From assembly GCA_036000545.1 (NCBI GenBank), contig DASYVD010000098.1, positions 3,590 to 67,589 on the forward strand: a DNA stretch of 64,000 bases, read 5' to 3'. The DNA is from DASYVD01 sp036000545. Lineage in GTDB: Bacteria > Actinomycetota > UBA4738 > CALAEC01. Of this stretch, positions 22,667-33,258 are shown one piece after another. Under the pieces are notes generated by a model. That model made no database searches. It was not told where the DNA came from and worked only from the letters and a program-made list of their open reading frames with translations. Both the position numbers and the translations under genes were made by a program. Within the stretch, counting starts at the first letter, position 1, and every line of letters begins with the position of its first letter.

Positions 22667-23269
22667 GTGATCCTCTCCGACCGAACGATCCGTGAGGAGG
22701 TCGCCGCCGAACGCATCATCATCGAGCCGTTCGACCCGGACTGCGTGCAGCCATCCTCGGTGGATCTCCATGTCGACAAGGTTTTTCGAGTGTTCCATAA
22801 CGCCCGCTATCCGTTCATCGACGTGCGGAAGCCCATGGAGGACCTCACCGAGCTGGTCGAGGTGGCCGAAGGTGAGCCGTTCATCCTCCATCCCGGAGAG
22901 TTCGTCCTGGGAGCGACCATGGAGCGAGTTCGTCTCCCCGACGATCTGGTCGCTCGCCTGGAGGGAAAGTCTTCGCTGGGGCGGCTCGGCCTCCTCATCC
23001 ACAGCACCGCCGGCTACGTCGATCCGGGATGGGATGGCTTCTTGACGCTGGAGCTTTCCAACGTGGCCAACCTACCCATCACCATCTACCCGGGTATGAA
23101 GATCGGTCAGATCTCGTTCTTCCGGCTAACGAGCCCGGCGGAGCACCCGTATGGGTCGAGCGGCACGGGGAGCAAGTACCAGGGCCAGCGCGGACCAACG
23201 CCCAGCCGATTCTTCGAGGAGTTCCGGGGTCAGGCGTCTCGGGAGCAGGAGCCCTCGGACCGCGGTTAG
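22667..23269 (+). CDS. dcd: dCTP deaminase (probably dUMP-forming)
   Basis: Deoxycytidine triphosphate deaminase, 200 residues. It has MILSDRTIREEV, VQPSSVDLHVD, the catalytic region LEGKSSLGRLGLLIHSTAGY then VDPGWDGFLTLELSN, and the C-terminal lid GSKYQGQRGPTPSR. Actinobacterial members of this type both deaminate dCTP and hydrolyse the dUTP formed, giving dUMP for thymidylate synthesis. Assigning the bifunctional form here is by family resemblance. GTG 22667 fits a leaderless transcript. The gene overlaps the convergent Fe-S oxidoreductase gene by 4 bp. Confidence 0.94.
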   Translation: MILSDRTIREEVAAERIIIEPFDPDCVQPSSVDLHVDKVFRVFHNARYPFIDVRKPMEDLTELVEVAEGEPFILHPGEFVLGATMERVRLPDDLVARLEGKSSLGRLGLLIHSTAGYVDPGWDGFLTLELSNVANLPITIYPGMKIGQISFFRLTSPAEHPYGSSGTGSKYQGQRGPTPSRFFEEFRGQASREQEPSDRG

Positions 23270-25302
23270 CGCCCCTCCGTCGCGGGGGCTCTCTCCTCCG
23301 CTGTTTCCCGAGATTCCTCAAGACCGACCGCTCGGGCCACGACCTGTGCGACGTCGAGGACCTCCATGTCGGACCTCTTCGCCTTGACACCATCGTCGAG
23401 CATCACCATGCAGAACGGGCAGGCTACTCCGAGGACGTCCGCCCCCGTCGCCGCGGCCTCGTCGGTGCGCTCCATGTTCACCCGCTTACCGAGATGCTCC
23501 TCCATCCACATGCGGGCGCCTCCCGCGCCGCAGCAGAATCCCCGTTCCGCGTGCCGCGGCATCTCCACCTGCCTGACCCCCGGGATCCGATCCAGGACGC
23601 TCCGTGGCTCGCGATAGACGCCGTTGTGCCGGCCCAGGTAACACGGGTCGTGGTAGGTGACCAGGGCGTCCACGTCCCGGCTCGGCCGGAGACGCCCATC
23701 CTTCATCAGTCGGGCCAGCAGTTGAGTGTGGTGGACGACCTCGTACTGGCCGCCGAAGTCCGGATACTCGTTGCGGAGTGTGTTGAAGCAGTGCGGGCAG
23801 TGAGTGACGATCTTGCGCACGCCCGCCGCCTTCAGTGTCCCGACGTTCTCTTCGGCGAGCTGCTGGAACAAGTACTCGTTCCCCATCCGCCGTGCCGGGT
23901 CTCCGTTGCAGAGCTCCCGGGGGCCGAGGATGGCGAAGGGAACCCCTGCCTTCTGGAGGACCCTGGCCATAGACCGGGAGATGGCCTTCCCCCGATCATC
24001 GAACGATCCGGCGCATCCGACCCAGTAGAGGTATTCAGGTGCCTGCCCGTTCTCGAGGACTCGGACCCCGGCTCCCTTGGCCCAGTCAGCCCGGGAGGAC
24101 TGTGGCATCCCCCAGGGGTTCTTGGCGGACTCTAGATTGCGCAGAAGCGCCCCAGCCTCCTGGGGGAACCGGGACTCCGCCATCACCAGGTTTCGGCGCA
24201 TGTCCACGATGTGGTCGACGTGCTCGATGTTCACCGGGCACTCCTGCATGCACGCGCCGCAGGTCGTGCAGTCCCAGATCACCTCGTCCTCGACCACGTC
24301 CGGGTTCAGCGGGACCTTCTCGTACTCCTGGCCGGCCGCGCGGGCGTCCAGGATGTCCCCGCCGTGGTCGAACACGTGGTCGCGGAGGTTCATGATCAGC
24401 AGCTTTGGGGAGAGGGGCTTTCCAGTATTCCACGCCGGGCACACCGCCTGGCACCGGCCGCATTCGGTGCAGGTGTAGGTGTCGAGGATCTCCTTCCAGG
24501 TCAGGTCCTCCAGGGTTGCCGCCCCCAGGCGCATCTCCTCTTCGCTCTCGAGATCGATGTCGAGCTTGCGCAGCTTGCCCATGGGCTTGGTCCGGCTGAA
24601 GAACACGTTGATAGAGCTGGTGATGATGTGGAGGTGCTTGGAGTACGGGATGTACGCGAGGAAGCCCAGGATCACGATGATGTGCGACCAGAGGAAGAGT
24701 TGGTGGAAGAAGGCCTGGGCGTCCGGATCCATTGGCTCGAAGATGAGCGACGCCAGCCGGGAGACCGGGGTCCAGGCCGCCGGCGACTCCGCCACGCCGC
24801 GGGCGATCTTCACCGCGTTCAGTCCGATCAGCGTGAGGATCACCGCAAGGATCATGAGGAGGATGAAGTCCGCCTCCTCCAGGTGGCTCCCCTTGAACCG
24901 CTCGTCCCGGCGGAACTTCCGGAAGAAGATGGCCATTTCCACGCCCACGATCACCAGGACAGCCAGCGCGTCCTGGAGCAGCCCGAGCCAGCCGGTCCGC
25001 CCGATGAACGGAATCGCGAACCGCGGGCCAAAGACCACTTCGCCCAAGGCCTCGACGATCGTGGTGAGCAGGACGATGAAGCCCCAGAAGATGAAGGCGT
25101 GCATCAGGCCTGGGCCCAGCCGCTGGAGCAGCTTCCGCTGGCCCAGCACCACGGTGGCCTCGAGCTCGACCCGCCTGGGAAGGTCCTCCAGGCGCCGCTC
25201 CGGCCGCCCCAGCCTCACCAGCCGGTACAGGAGATAGGCCCGCTGGAGGAACAGGCCCCCGGCCATGGCAAGCAGGAGCCCGAGGAGACCGATCCTCACC
25301 AC
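23266..25302 (-). CDS. Membrane-bound Fe-S oxidoreductase (HdrDE-like fusion)
   Basis: A 678-residue electron-transfer protein in three parts. The first 240 residues hold about five to six membrane helices related to nitrate-reductase gamma/heme b subunits, with His residues in GLMHAFIFWGF, LWSHIIVILGF and YSKHLHI as heme candidates. Two 4Fe-4S motifs follow: C278-C288 (CTECGRCQAVCP) and C345-C355 (CTTCGACMQECP). Two CCG domains end the protein (VGCAGSFDDRG with THCPHCF; YHDPCYLGRHNG with GFCCGAGGARMW). Proteins of this design pass electrons to the quinone pool, often from electron-transfer flavoprotein during fatty or amino acid oxidation. No etf genes are nearby, so the donor is inferred. 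GTG 25302 lies 6 nt after TACACT. Confidence 0.88.
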   Translation of the reverse strand: MVRIGLLGLLLAMAGGLFLQRAYLLYRLVRLGRPERRLEDLPRRVELEATVVLGQRKLLQRLGPGLMHAFIFWGFIVLLTTIVEALGEVVFGPRFAIPFIGRTGWLGLLQDALAVLVIVGVEMAIFFRKFRRDERFKGSHLEEADFILLMILAVILTLIGLNAVKIARGVAESPAAWTPVSRLASLIFEPMDPDAQAFFHQLFLWSHIIVILGFLAYIPYSKHLHIITSSINVFFSRTKPMGKLRKLDIDLESEEEMRLGAATLEDLTWKEILDTYTCTECGRCQAVCPAWNTGKPLSPKLLIMNLRDHVFDHGGDILDARAAGQEYEKVPLNPDVVEDEVIWDCTTCGACMQECPVNIEHVDHIVDMRRNLVMAESRFPQEAGALLRNLESAKNPWGMPQSSRADWAKGAGVRVLENGQAPEYLYWVGCAGSFDDRGKAISRSMARVLQKAGVPFAILGPRELCNGDPARRMGNEYLFQQLAEENVGTLKAAGVRKIVTHCPHCFNTLRNEYPDFGGQYEVVHHTQLLARLMKDGRLRPSRDVDALVTYHDPCYLGRHNGVYREPRSVLDRIPGVRQVEMPRHAERGFCCGAGGARMWMEEHLGKRVNMERTDEAAATGADVLGVACPFCMVMLDDGVKAKRSDMEVLDVAQVVARAVGLEESRETAEERAPATEGR

Positions 25303-25308
25303 GGGTCG

Positions 25309-25314
25309 AGTGTA
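25309..25314 (-). promoter_or_regulatory. -10 hexamer TACACT, leaderless type
   Basis: TACACT on the minus strand ends 6 nt before GTG 25302 of the Fe-S oxidoreductase gene. Confidence 0.55.
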
Positions 25315-25468
25315 CGGGTGTCCTCACGAACGGTGCAAATGGCTACCGGCGAGTAGGTTCACGATTGCCGTCCACCGGATGGGGGATAGGTTCCGTAGCC
25401 CCCGGATGACCCGAACGGGCTACTTCTCCCCCTCAAGAGGTAGGTCGCGCGGGCCGATATTCGATGTC

Positions 25469-26248
25469 ATGAACAAGACACGGACGCCTGTTGTTTCCAG
25501 AGCTCTGCTCATCTCCCTGCTCGCGTTGGCCGTGATGGCCTTCGCCGGGGCCTCGGGCGCCGGCCCGTTGGGCCTCATCGTGTCCTCGGAGGACCCGGTC
25601 GCCGTGCCCGGCGATTGCCCGGACGAGGGCGACGAGGTCGTCGTGGAGGACCCGGACGGGGATGCCGATGACGGCACTGAGGTCGAGGACCCCGAGGGTG
25701 ACCCCGATGAGGACGGGGACGACCAAGGCGAGGACGGGGACGACCAAGGCGAAGACGGGGACGACCAAGGCGAGGACGGAGACGCTGAGGGTGAGGACCC
25801 CGAAGGTGACACCGAGGAGTGCGAGCCCGCCCCGGAGGACGAGTCCGAGGGCGAGGACGAGGGCACTCCAGTGGATCCCGAGTCCCGTGAGGGCGAGTGC
25901 AGCCAGGCTGCCGGCCTGGTGGACGACGAGGGTAACGCCCAGACGGTCGAGGAGACCTACGGTGAGATCGACGCCCCATTCGGCCAGAAGCACTCCATGG
26001 AGGTCCTCCTGGCGAACTGCATGAAGAACCCGCAGGCCCAGGGGCTTCTGCGGGCCCTCGAGAACCACGCCCGGCATCTGGAGATGTGGGAAGCCAGGGC
26101 CGAGATGAGGGCCGCTCGCGAAGCCGCGAAGGCCGAACGGAACGCCGCTCGCCAAGCTGCCAAGGCCGAGCGAATGGCGGCCCACGAAGCAGCCAAGGCG
26201 GCTCGTGCAGCCGCGAAGGCAGCCGCCGGCCACGGGAACGGCCACTAG
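25469..26248 (+). CDS. Secreted acidic-repeat protein with Ala-rich helical C-terminus
   Basis: A 259-residue protein of unknown function. The start ATG 25469 opens a clear signal peptide (MNKTRTPVVSRALLISLLAL then AVMAFAGASGA); a longer frame upstream has no merit. Residues about 50-135 are extremely Asp/Glu/Gly-rich, including three near-identical DGDDQGE units. A middle section with two Cys (SREGECSQAAGLVDDEGNAQ; LANCMKN) may be a small folded domain. The last 70 residues form a predicted long helix of RAAREAAKAER-type repeats ending GHGNGH. An acidic block followed by a basic helix could bind divalent cations or fold back on itself. It has no membrane anchor and is followed by a strong terminator. 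Confidence 0.65.
   Translation: MNKTRTPVVSRALLISLLALAVMAFAGASGAGPLGLIVSSEDPVAVPGDCPDEGDEVVVEDPDGDADDGTEVEDPEGDPDEDGDDQGEDGDDQGEDGDDQGEDGDAEGEDPEGDTEECEPAPEDESEGEDEGTPVDPESREGECSQAAGLVDDEGNAQTVEETYGEIDAPFGQKHSMEVLLANCMKNPQAQGLLRALENHARHLEMWEARAEMRAAREAAKAERNAARQAAKAERMAAHEAAKAARAAAKAAAGHGNGH
25712..25774 (+). repeat. Three tandem 21-bp repeats inside the acidic-protein gene
   Basis: Three consecutive 21-bp units of the form GACGGGGACGACCAAGGCGA plus one base, with a single mismatch, encode DGDDQGE three times. A degenerate fourth unit follows. Near-identity at the DNA level suggests recent expansion by slippage, so copy number may vary between strains. Confidence 0.85.
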
Positions 26249-26274
26249 GCTCCGGGCGAGTCCTTCGCCCCTTC

Positions 26275-26308
26275 AGAGCGCCTCGGTCACGAGGCGCTCT
26301 GATCTTTT
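26275..26308 (+). terminator. Rho-independent terminator after the acidic-repeat gene
   Basis: An 11-bp perfect stem AGAGCGCCTCG/CGAGGCGCTCT with tetraloop GTCA is followed by GATCTTTTC. It separates the secreted-protein gene from the chaperone operon promoter. Confidence 0.8.
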
Positions 26309-26358
26309 CGGTACCTAGCCCCCAGGATCTGGCCTATGCTCCTCGCGGTGGCAAAGGT

Positions 26359-26379
26359 TGACAATACTGTAGTCAGCCT
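26359..26379. promoter_or_regulatory. HAIR-like HspR operator upstream of dnaK
   Basis: GTTGACA, 7 nt, AGTCAGC. The core TTGA and TCAG fall at the same positions as TTGA and TCAA in the HspR-binding HAIR consensus (CTTGAGT-N7-ACTCAAG), though the outer bases differ. It overlaps the -35 box of the dnaK promoter, and hspR is the fourth gene of the operon, so autoregulation is likely. Confidence 0.6.
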
Positions 26380-26388
26380 TTATCTTTC
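26360..26388 (+). promoter_or_regulatory. dnaK operon promoter (TTGACA-17-TATCTT)
   Basis: A housekeeping-type promoter with a consensus -35 TTGACA (26360-26365) and -10 TATCTT (26383-26388) spaced 17 bp. It is about 60 nt upstream of dnaK and overlapped by the HAIR-like element. Confidence 0.65.
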
Positions 26389-26450
26389 ATGTTGATATAG
26401 AGAATTCGCGTCTTCGCTACGTGAAGGCGCTTTCCCCTGAGGAGGTATCG

Positions 26451-28301
<1,851 letters not shown>

Positions 28302-28304
28302 GCC

Positions 28305-29003
28305 GTGCCCGACAGAAGGAGAACCCTCCGCCCGGATGAGAAGCCTGCTCAACCCGACAGGGCGACCGGCAAGCCCGGTGTCCCATCAGACGCCGAGGAA
28401 CGCGCCGAGGATCGAGCGACGCGAGGGTCGGCGGAGGAGGCAGTCCCGCAGGGCCCCGGAGGGGCCCGAGGAGCCGAGGCCGGCGACCCGAGCGGCGCCG
28501 GAGCCCATCGACGCGATTCGGGAGCCGACGCAGGCGACACGAGTGACGCAGCAGGCGATGAGCTAGCAGCGGCGAGGGCCGAAGCCGCCGAGTATCTCGA
28601 GCATCTCCAGCGCCTCCAGGCCGAGTTCGAGAACTACCGAAAGCGGGTCCTCCGCGAACAGACCCGCGCCGTGGAGTTCGCCACCGAGCCGGTGATGTCG
28701 CGGCTGCTGGAGGTGCTGGACGAGTTCGAGCTGGCCCTCGTGGCCGCGGAGCAGCGGCCCGATCTCGACAAGTTCCTCCGCGGCGTGGAGATCGTTTACG
28801 CGAAGCTCCTCGACATCCTTCGTGCCGAGGGACTCGAAAGGATCGACGCCGAAGGGCGACCCTTCGATCCGACCCAGCACGAGGCGCTGTTCCAGGTGGA
28901 AGGAGGGGACGGCGAACCGTACGTGGTGGACGTGCTGCGAACGGGCTACCGGTTGAAGGGGCGAGTGATCCGGCCGGCGGGGGTGAAGGTGGCCCGACGA
29001 TGA
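28305..29003 (+). CDS. grpE: Nucleotide exchange factor GrpE
   Basis: GrpE, the ADP release factor for DnaK, 232 residues. The first 85 residues are a disordered acidic/Arg-rich extension (RRTLRPDEKPAQPDRATG). Then comes the long dimerisation helix (AARAEAAEYLEHLQRLQAEF, ENYRKRVLREQ) and the C-terminal beta domain with GRPFDPTQHEALFQVEGGDG and GYRLKGRVIRPAGVKVA. GTG 28305 starts 3 nt after dnaK; the ribosome site GGGAGG is rather far, so a later start within the extension is possible. Confidence 0.95.
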   Translation: MPDRRRTLRPDEKPAQPDRATGKPGVPSDAEERAEDRATRGSAEEAVPQGPGGARGAEAGDPSGAGAHRRDSGADAGDTSDAAGDELAAARAEAAEYLEHLQRLQAEFENYRKRVLREQTRAVEFATEPVMSRLLEVLDEFELALVAAEQRPDLDKFLRGVEIVYAKLLDILRAEGLERIDAEGRPFDPTQHEALFQVEGGDGEPYVVDVLRTGYRLKGRVIRPAGVKVARR

Positions 29004-29034
29004 ACGTCGGCATCGTGGGAGAGGGGCACGCCGC

Positions 29035-30174
29035 ATGAGCATCAACCGCGACTGGCTCGAGAAGGACTACTACGCGGTACTGGGGGTGGCCAAGAACGCG
29101 TCCCATCAAGAGATCCGCAAGGCCTACCGTGGGCTGGCCCAGAAGTTCCATCCCGACGCGAATCCCGGTGACCGGGCCGCCGAGGGGCGGTTCAAGGAGA
29201 TCTCCACCGCTTACGACGTCCTCGGCGACGAGAAGAAGCGCAAGGAATACGACCGCGTCCGGGAGATGGCGGGGGCGGGGTTCGGCTACGGCGTCGGAGG
29301 ACCCGGAGGCGGCCGGGTTCGGTTCGAGGACCTCGGCTTCGAGGAGTCCTTCGGCGACCTATTCAACTTGTTCGGCGGGGACTTCGGTGGCCCGGCCGGG
29401 CCCCGGGCTCGCCGCAGGACGGTTCGCCGGAAGGGCGCCGACCTCGAGACCGACGTTCGAGTGACCTTCGAGGAGGCAGCGACAGGCGCCACGGTCTCCG
29501 TTCGTGTGGCTGGGGCGGCCCGCTGTGAGACCTGTGGTGGGACGGGGGCGGCGCCCGGTACCGAGGTCAAGACCTGTCCCGAGTGCTCCGGGACCGGGGC
29601 GATCAACGTCGACCAGGGACTGTTCTCGTTGACCCGCACGTGTGGCATCTGTGGAGGCTCTGGGCGCCTGATCTCATCGCCGTGTCAGACCTGCGGCGGC
29701 AGTGGCCGGACCCGATCCAGCCGCTCGCTCAAGGTCAAGATTCCCCCCGGGGTCCAGGACGGCGCCCGCATCCGGGTGTCCGGCCGCGGCGAGCCGGGCC
29801 CGCCGGGCGGCGAGCCGGGCGATCTGTTCGTGGTGGTGCACGTGGCGCCCCACCGGTTCTTCGGCCGCAAGGGCGCGAACCTCACGCTCAACCTGCCCCT
29901 GACATTTCCCGAGGCGGCGCTGGGTGCGGACGTCAAGGTACCCACGCTGAACGGGACGGTGACCCTGCGGATCCCGCCGGGAACCGACAGCGGCAAGACC
30001 TTCCGGCTCCGGGGCCACGGTGTCTCGAAGACGAGCGGAAGCCGAGGAGACCTTTTGGTGACGGTGAATGTCGAGGTGCCGAAGCGGCTCTCCAAACGGG
30101 AGCGCGAGCTTCTCGAGCAGTTCCGGGAGGCTCACCCGGAGAGCCCTCGGACCGGGATGGGGAACGAGAGCTAG
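29035..30174 (+). CDS. dnaJ: Chaperone protein DnaJ (type I Hsp40)
   Basis: A 379-residue type I Hsp40. The J domain has KDYYAVLGVAKNASHQEIRK and the HPD motif in FHPDANPGD. A Gly/Phe-rich linker follows. The zinc domain has four motifs in order: CETCGGTG, CPECSGTG, CGICGGSG, CQTCGGSG. Two substrate-binding beta domains end the protein. It delivers clients to DnaK and stimulates its ATPase. The N-terminus DWLEKDYYAVLGV resembles the DnaJ1 copy found in the hspR operons of actinobacteria. ATG 29035. Confidence 0.97.
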   Translation: MSINRDWLEKDYYAVLGVAKNASHQEIRKAYRGLAQKFHPDANPGDRAAEGRFKEISTAYDVLGDEKKRKEYDRVREMAGAGFGYGVGGPGGGRVRFEDLGFEESFGDLFNLFGGDFGGPAGPRARRRTVRRKGADLETDVRVTFEEAATGATVSVRVAGAARCETCGGTGAAPGTEVKTCPECSGTGAINVDQGLFSLTRTCGICGGSGRLISSPCQTCGGSGRTRSSRSLKVKIPPGVQDGARIRVSGRGEPGPPGGEPGDLFVVVHVAPHRFFGRKGANLTLNLPLTFPEAALGADVKVPTLNGTVTLRIPPGTDSGKTFRLRGHGVSKTSGSRGDLLVTVNVEVPKRLSKRERELLEQFREAHPESPRTGMGNES

Positions 30175-30187
30175 CGAGGTGACGAGC

Positions 30188-30628
30188 ATGGCGAGCCCGA
30201 GGAAACGGAGCGATGACCGGGGGGTGTACATCATCAGCGTGGCGGCCGAGCTGGCCGGCGTCCATCCGCAGACGCTCCGCATCTACGAGCGAAAGGGGCT
30301 GCTGCGTCCCGCCAGGACGGCCGGGAACACGCGCCGGTACTCCGACCGCGACATCCAGCGGTTGCGAACCATCCAGCGGCTGACGGGGCGCGGGGTCAAC
30401 CTGGCCGGAGTCAAGATGGTGATCCAGCTCCAGGCCGAGCTGGAGCGGCTGCGCCAACAGATGGACGAGATGGAAGAGGAGGCGGAGCGGGCTCATCGCC
30501 GGCTTCGGGAGGAGACCGAGCGGATCCGGCGGCGGTATCGTGGCGACCTCGTCCCACTGTCGAGCATCAGGCCGTTGCCGTGGGAAGGATCAGCGGGCAC
30601 CAGCGACGCAGGCCCGTTGGCGAGGTGA
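30188..30628 (+). CDS. hspR: MerR-family heat-shock repressor HspR
   Basis: The repressor of the dnaK operon in actinobacteria, about 146 residues. The winged-helix region reads VYIISVAAELAGVHPQTLRI then YERKGLLRPARTAGNTRRYS and DIQRLRTIQRL. A coiled-coil of about 60 residues follows (ELERLRQQMDEMEEEAERAH). HspR binds HAIR elements, with DnaK as co-repressor in Streptomyces. ATG 30188 is used; GTG 30179 is an in-frame alternative. A HAIR-like element at 26359-26379 overlaps the operon promoter. The gene is 4 nt upstream of clpB, so it likely controls that too. Confidence 0.95.
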   Translation: MASPRKRSDDRGVYIISVAAELAGVHPQTLRIYERKGLLRPARTAGNTRRYSDRDIQRLRTIQRLTGRGVNLAGVKMVIQLQAELERLRQQMDEMEEEAERAHRRLREETERIRRRYRGDLVPLSSIRPLPWEGSAGTSDAGPLAR

Positions 30629-30632
30629 GCCC

Positions 30633-33230
30633 ATGGACGTCAACAAGCTGACGCTCAAGTCGCGAGAGGCTCTGGCGGAAGCGGAGCGGCAGGCGCGGGC
30701 CCGGAGCCACCAGCAGGTGGAACCGGAGCACCTCCTCCACGCGTTTCTGTCCGACCCCGAGGGCGTGGTCTTCCCGCTCCTGTACTCGCTCGGAGTGTCT
30801 CCCCGGGGCGTCCGGGATCAGGTGGAGGAGCGCCTCGAGCGGATCCCCAAGGTTTACGGAGGGACCGGTGACGTCTTCCTCGCGCCCGCTGCCAAGCACG
30901 TGCTGGAGCGCGCAGCGAGCGAGGCGGAGTCGCTGACCGACGAGTACATCTCCACCGAGCACCTGCTGCTGGCCATGCTGGAAGGTGGAGCCGAGGTTCC
31001 GCGGCTCCTCCACGACGCCGGGCTCACTCGCGACCGGGTGCTGGCCGCGCTGGCCGAGGTTCGCGGCCGTCAGCGGGTCACCGACGAGACGCCGGAGGAC
31101 AAGTACCAGGCGCTGGAGCGGTACGGACGCGACCTCACCGACCTCGCCCGGAAGGGCCGGCTCGACCCGGTGATCGGTCGCGACGACGAGATCCGCCGGG
31201 TCATCCAGGTGTTGTCCCGAAGGACGAAAAACAACCCGGTTCTGATCGGAGAGCCGGGTGTGGGCAAGACGGCCATCGTCGAGGGACTGGCCCAGCGCAT
31301 CGTGGCGGGGGACATACCAGAGGGGCTCAAGGGGAAGCGGATCGTGGCCCTCGACATCGGGGCCCTGGTTGCCGGGTCCAAGTACCGGGGTGAGTTCGAG
31401 GAGCGGTTCAAGGCCGTCCTCAAAGAGATCTCCGAGTCTGGAGGGGAGATCATCACCTTCATCGACGAGCTCCACACCGTCGTCGGCGCGGGAGCGGCCG
31501 AAGGGGCCGTGGGCGGCGGCGACCTCATCAAGCCCATGCTGGCCCGGGGCGAACTTCGCGCCATCGGGGCCACCACTCTGGATGAGTACCGCAAGCGTGT
31601 GGAGAAGGATCCCGCTCTGGAGCGGCGCTTCCAGCCGGTGCTCGTCGCCCCTCCCTCCGGGGAGGACACCATCGCCATCCTCCGGGGCCTGAAGGAACGG
31701 TACGAGGTCCACCATGGCGTCCGGATCAAGGACGACGCGCTGGTGGCCGCGGCGCTGCTGTCGGATCGCTACGTGACCGGGAGGTTCCTGCCGGACAAGG
31801 CCATCGACCTGATCGACGAGGCGGCCAGCCGGCTCCGCATCGAGATCGACTCGATGCCCACGGAGATCGATGAGATCGACCGGCGGGTGAAGCAGCTCGA
31901 GATCGAGCGGGCGGCGCTGAAGAAGGAGTCCGACGCGTCCTCCCTGGAGCGGTTGGAGAAGCTGGAGCGGGAGCTCGCCGATCTGAACGAGAAGCTGTCC
32001 GGGATGAAGGCCCACTGGGAGGAGGAGAAGGCCCACATCACCCGGATCCGTGACCTCAAGTCGCGGATCGAGGAAGCCCGGCAGGAAGCCGAACGAGCCG
32101 AACGCGACGCAAACCTCGAGCGGGCGGCCGAGCTCCGGTACGGACGGCTGGTGGAGCTGGACCGGGAGCTCGAGGAGGAGAACAAGAAGCTCGAGGAGGC
32201 CCAGTCCGAGCGGAAGATGCTCAAGGAGGAGGTCCACGAGGAGGACGTCGCCGAGGTCATCTCCACGTGGACCGGGGTCCCTGTAGCCCGTTTGATGGAA
32301 GGTGAGATGGCCAAGCTGATGCGGATGGAGGAGGCCATCCATGCCCGGGTCGTAGCCCAGGACGAGGCCGTTGCGGCGGTCGCGGGCGCCATCCGGCGCG
32401 CCCGCGCCGGCCTCTCCGATCCCAACCGGCCCATCGGGTCGTTCATCTTCCTGGGCCCGACGGGGGTCGGGAAGACCGAGCTCGCCCGGGCCCTCGCCGA
32501 ATACCTCTTCGACGACGAGCGGGCCATGGTCCGCATCGACATGAGCGAGTATCAGGAACGCCACGCGGTGGCCCGCCTCATCGGAGCGCCACCGGGCTAC
32601 GTCGGCTACGAGGAGGGCGGGCAGCTCACCGAGGCGATCCGCCGTCGCCCCTACTCCGTGATCCTCCTCGACGAGATCGAGAAGGCTCACCAAGACGCGT
32701 TCAACATCCTCCTTCAGGTGCTCGACGAAGGGCGTCTCACCGATGGACAGGGCCGGACAGTCGATTTCAAGAACTCGGTGGTCATCATGACGTCGAACCT
32801 GGGCAGCCGATGGTTCTTCGAGGAGTGGCTCTCACCGGAAGAGCGGCGCGAACGCGTGATGGAGGAGGTCCACAAGACGTTCCGCCCGGAGTTCCTGAAC
32901 CGAGTGGACGAGATCATCATCTTCGACCCGCTGGGCAAGGACGAGATCGCGTCCATCGTGGCTATCCAGGTCCGGCAGCTCCAGGAGCGGCTGGCGGCTA
33001 AGCGGCTCGAGCTGCGCCTCACCGACGCCGCTCGCGAGTATCTCGCCGAGAAGGGGTACGACCCGAACTTCGGGGCCCGGCCCCTCAAGCGCCTGATACA
33101 ACGACAGGTGGCCGACGCGCTGGCCGCTCGGCTCCTCGCGGGAGACATCGCCGAGGGTAGCGTGATCGAGATCGATCGCGACGGCGAAGGACTCGTGTTC
33201 CGGACGGCCGAGGCCGTGCGTGCGTCCTAA
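30633..33230 (+). CDS. clpB: ATP-dependent disaggregase ClpB
   Basis: ClpB (Hsp104), 865 residues, full length. The N-domain has two Clp repeats (LTLKSREALAEAE, EHLLHAFLS, EHLLLAMLEGG). The first AAA module has GEPGVGKTAIVEGLAQRIVA and ITFIDELHTVVGAG. The middle coiled coil (about 410-525) is present, which distinguishes ClpB from ClpC. The second AAA module has GPTGVGKTELARALAEYLF, ILLDEIEKAH and the C-terminal NFGARPLKRLIQRQVAD. With DnaK it resolubilises aggregates. ATG 30633 lies just after hspR. In Streptomyces clpB is a separate HspR target; here it is the fifth gene of the operon. Confidence 0.97.
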   Translation: MDVNKLTLKSREALAEAERQARARSHQQVEPEHLLHAFLSDPEGVVFPLLYSLGVSPRGVRDQVEERLERIPKVYGGTGDVFLAPAAKHVLERAASEAESLTDEYISTEHLLLAMLEGGAEVPRLLHDAGLTRDRVLAALAEVRGRQRVTDETPEDKYQALERYGRDLTDLARKGRLDPVIGRDDEIRRVIQVLSRRTKNNPVLIGEPGVGKTAIVEGLAQRIVAGDIPEGLKGKRIVALDIGALVAGSKYRGEFEERFKAVLKEISESGGEIITFIDELHTVVGAGAAEGAVGGGDLIKPMLARGELRAIGATTLDEYRKRVEKDPALERRFQPVLVAPPSGEDTIAILRGLKERYEVHHGVRIKDDALVAAALLSDRYVTGRFLPDKAIDLIDEAASRLRIEIDSMPTEIDEIDRRVKQLEIERAALKKESDASSLERLEKLERELADLNEKLSGMKAHWEEEKAHITRIRDLKSRIEEARQEAERAERDANLERAAELRYGRLVELDRELEEENKKLEEAQSERKMLKEEVHEEDVAEVISTWTGVPVARLMEGEMAKLMRMEEAIHARVVAQDEAVAAVAGAIRRARAGLSDPNRPIGSFIFLGPTGVGKTELARALAEYLFDDERAMVRIDMSEYQERHAVARLIGAPPGYVGYEEGGQLTEAIRRRPYSVILLDEIEKAHQDAFNILLQVLDEGRLTDGQGRTVDFKNSVVIMTSNLGSRWFFEEWLSPEERRERVMEEVHKTFRPEFLNRVDEIIIFDPLGKDEIASIVAIQVRQLQERLAAKRLELRLTDAAREYLAEKGYDPNFGARPLKRLIQRQVADALAARLLAGDIAEGSVIEIDRDGEGLVFRTAEAVRAS

Positions 33231-33258
33231 AAGTCCACCAGCACGAATCGGAGGGCCA

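Noticed and set aside
30567..32693. A 708-codon minus-strand frame inside clpB
   Set aside because: Mirror of the ClpB coding sequence; the ClpB frame is unambiguous.
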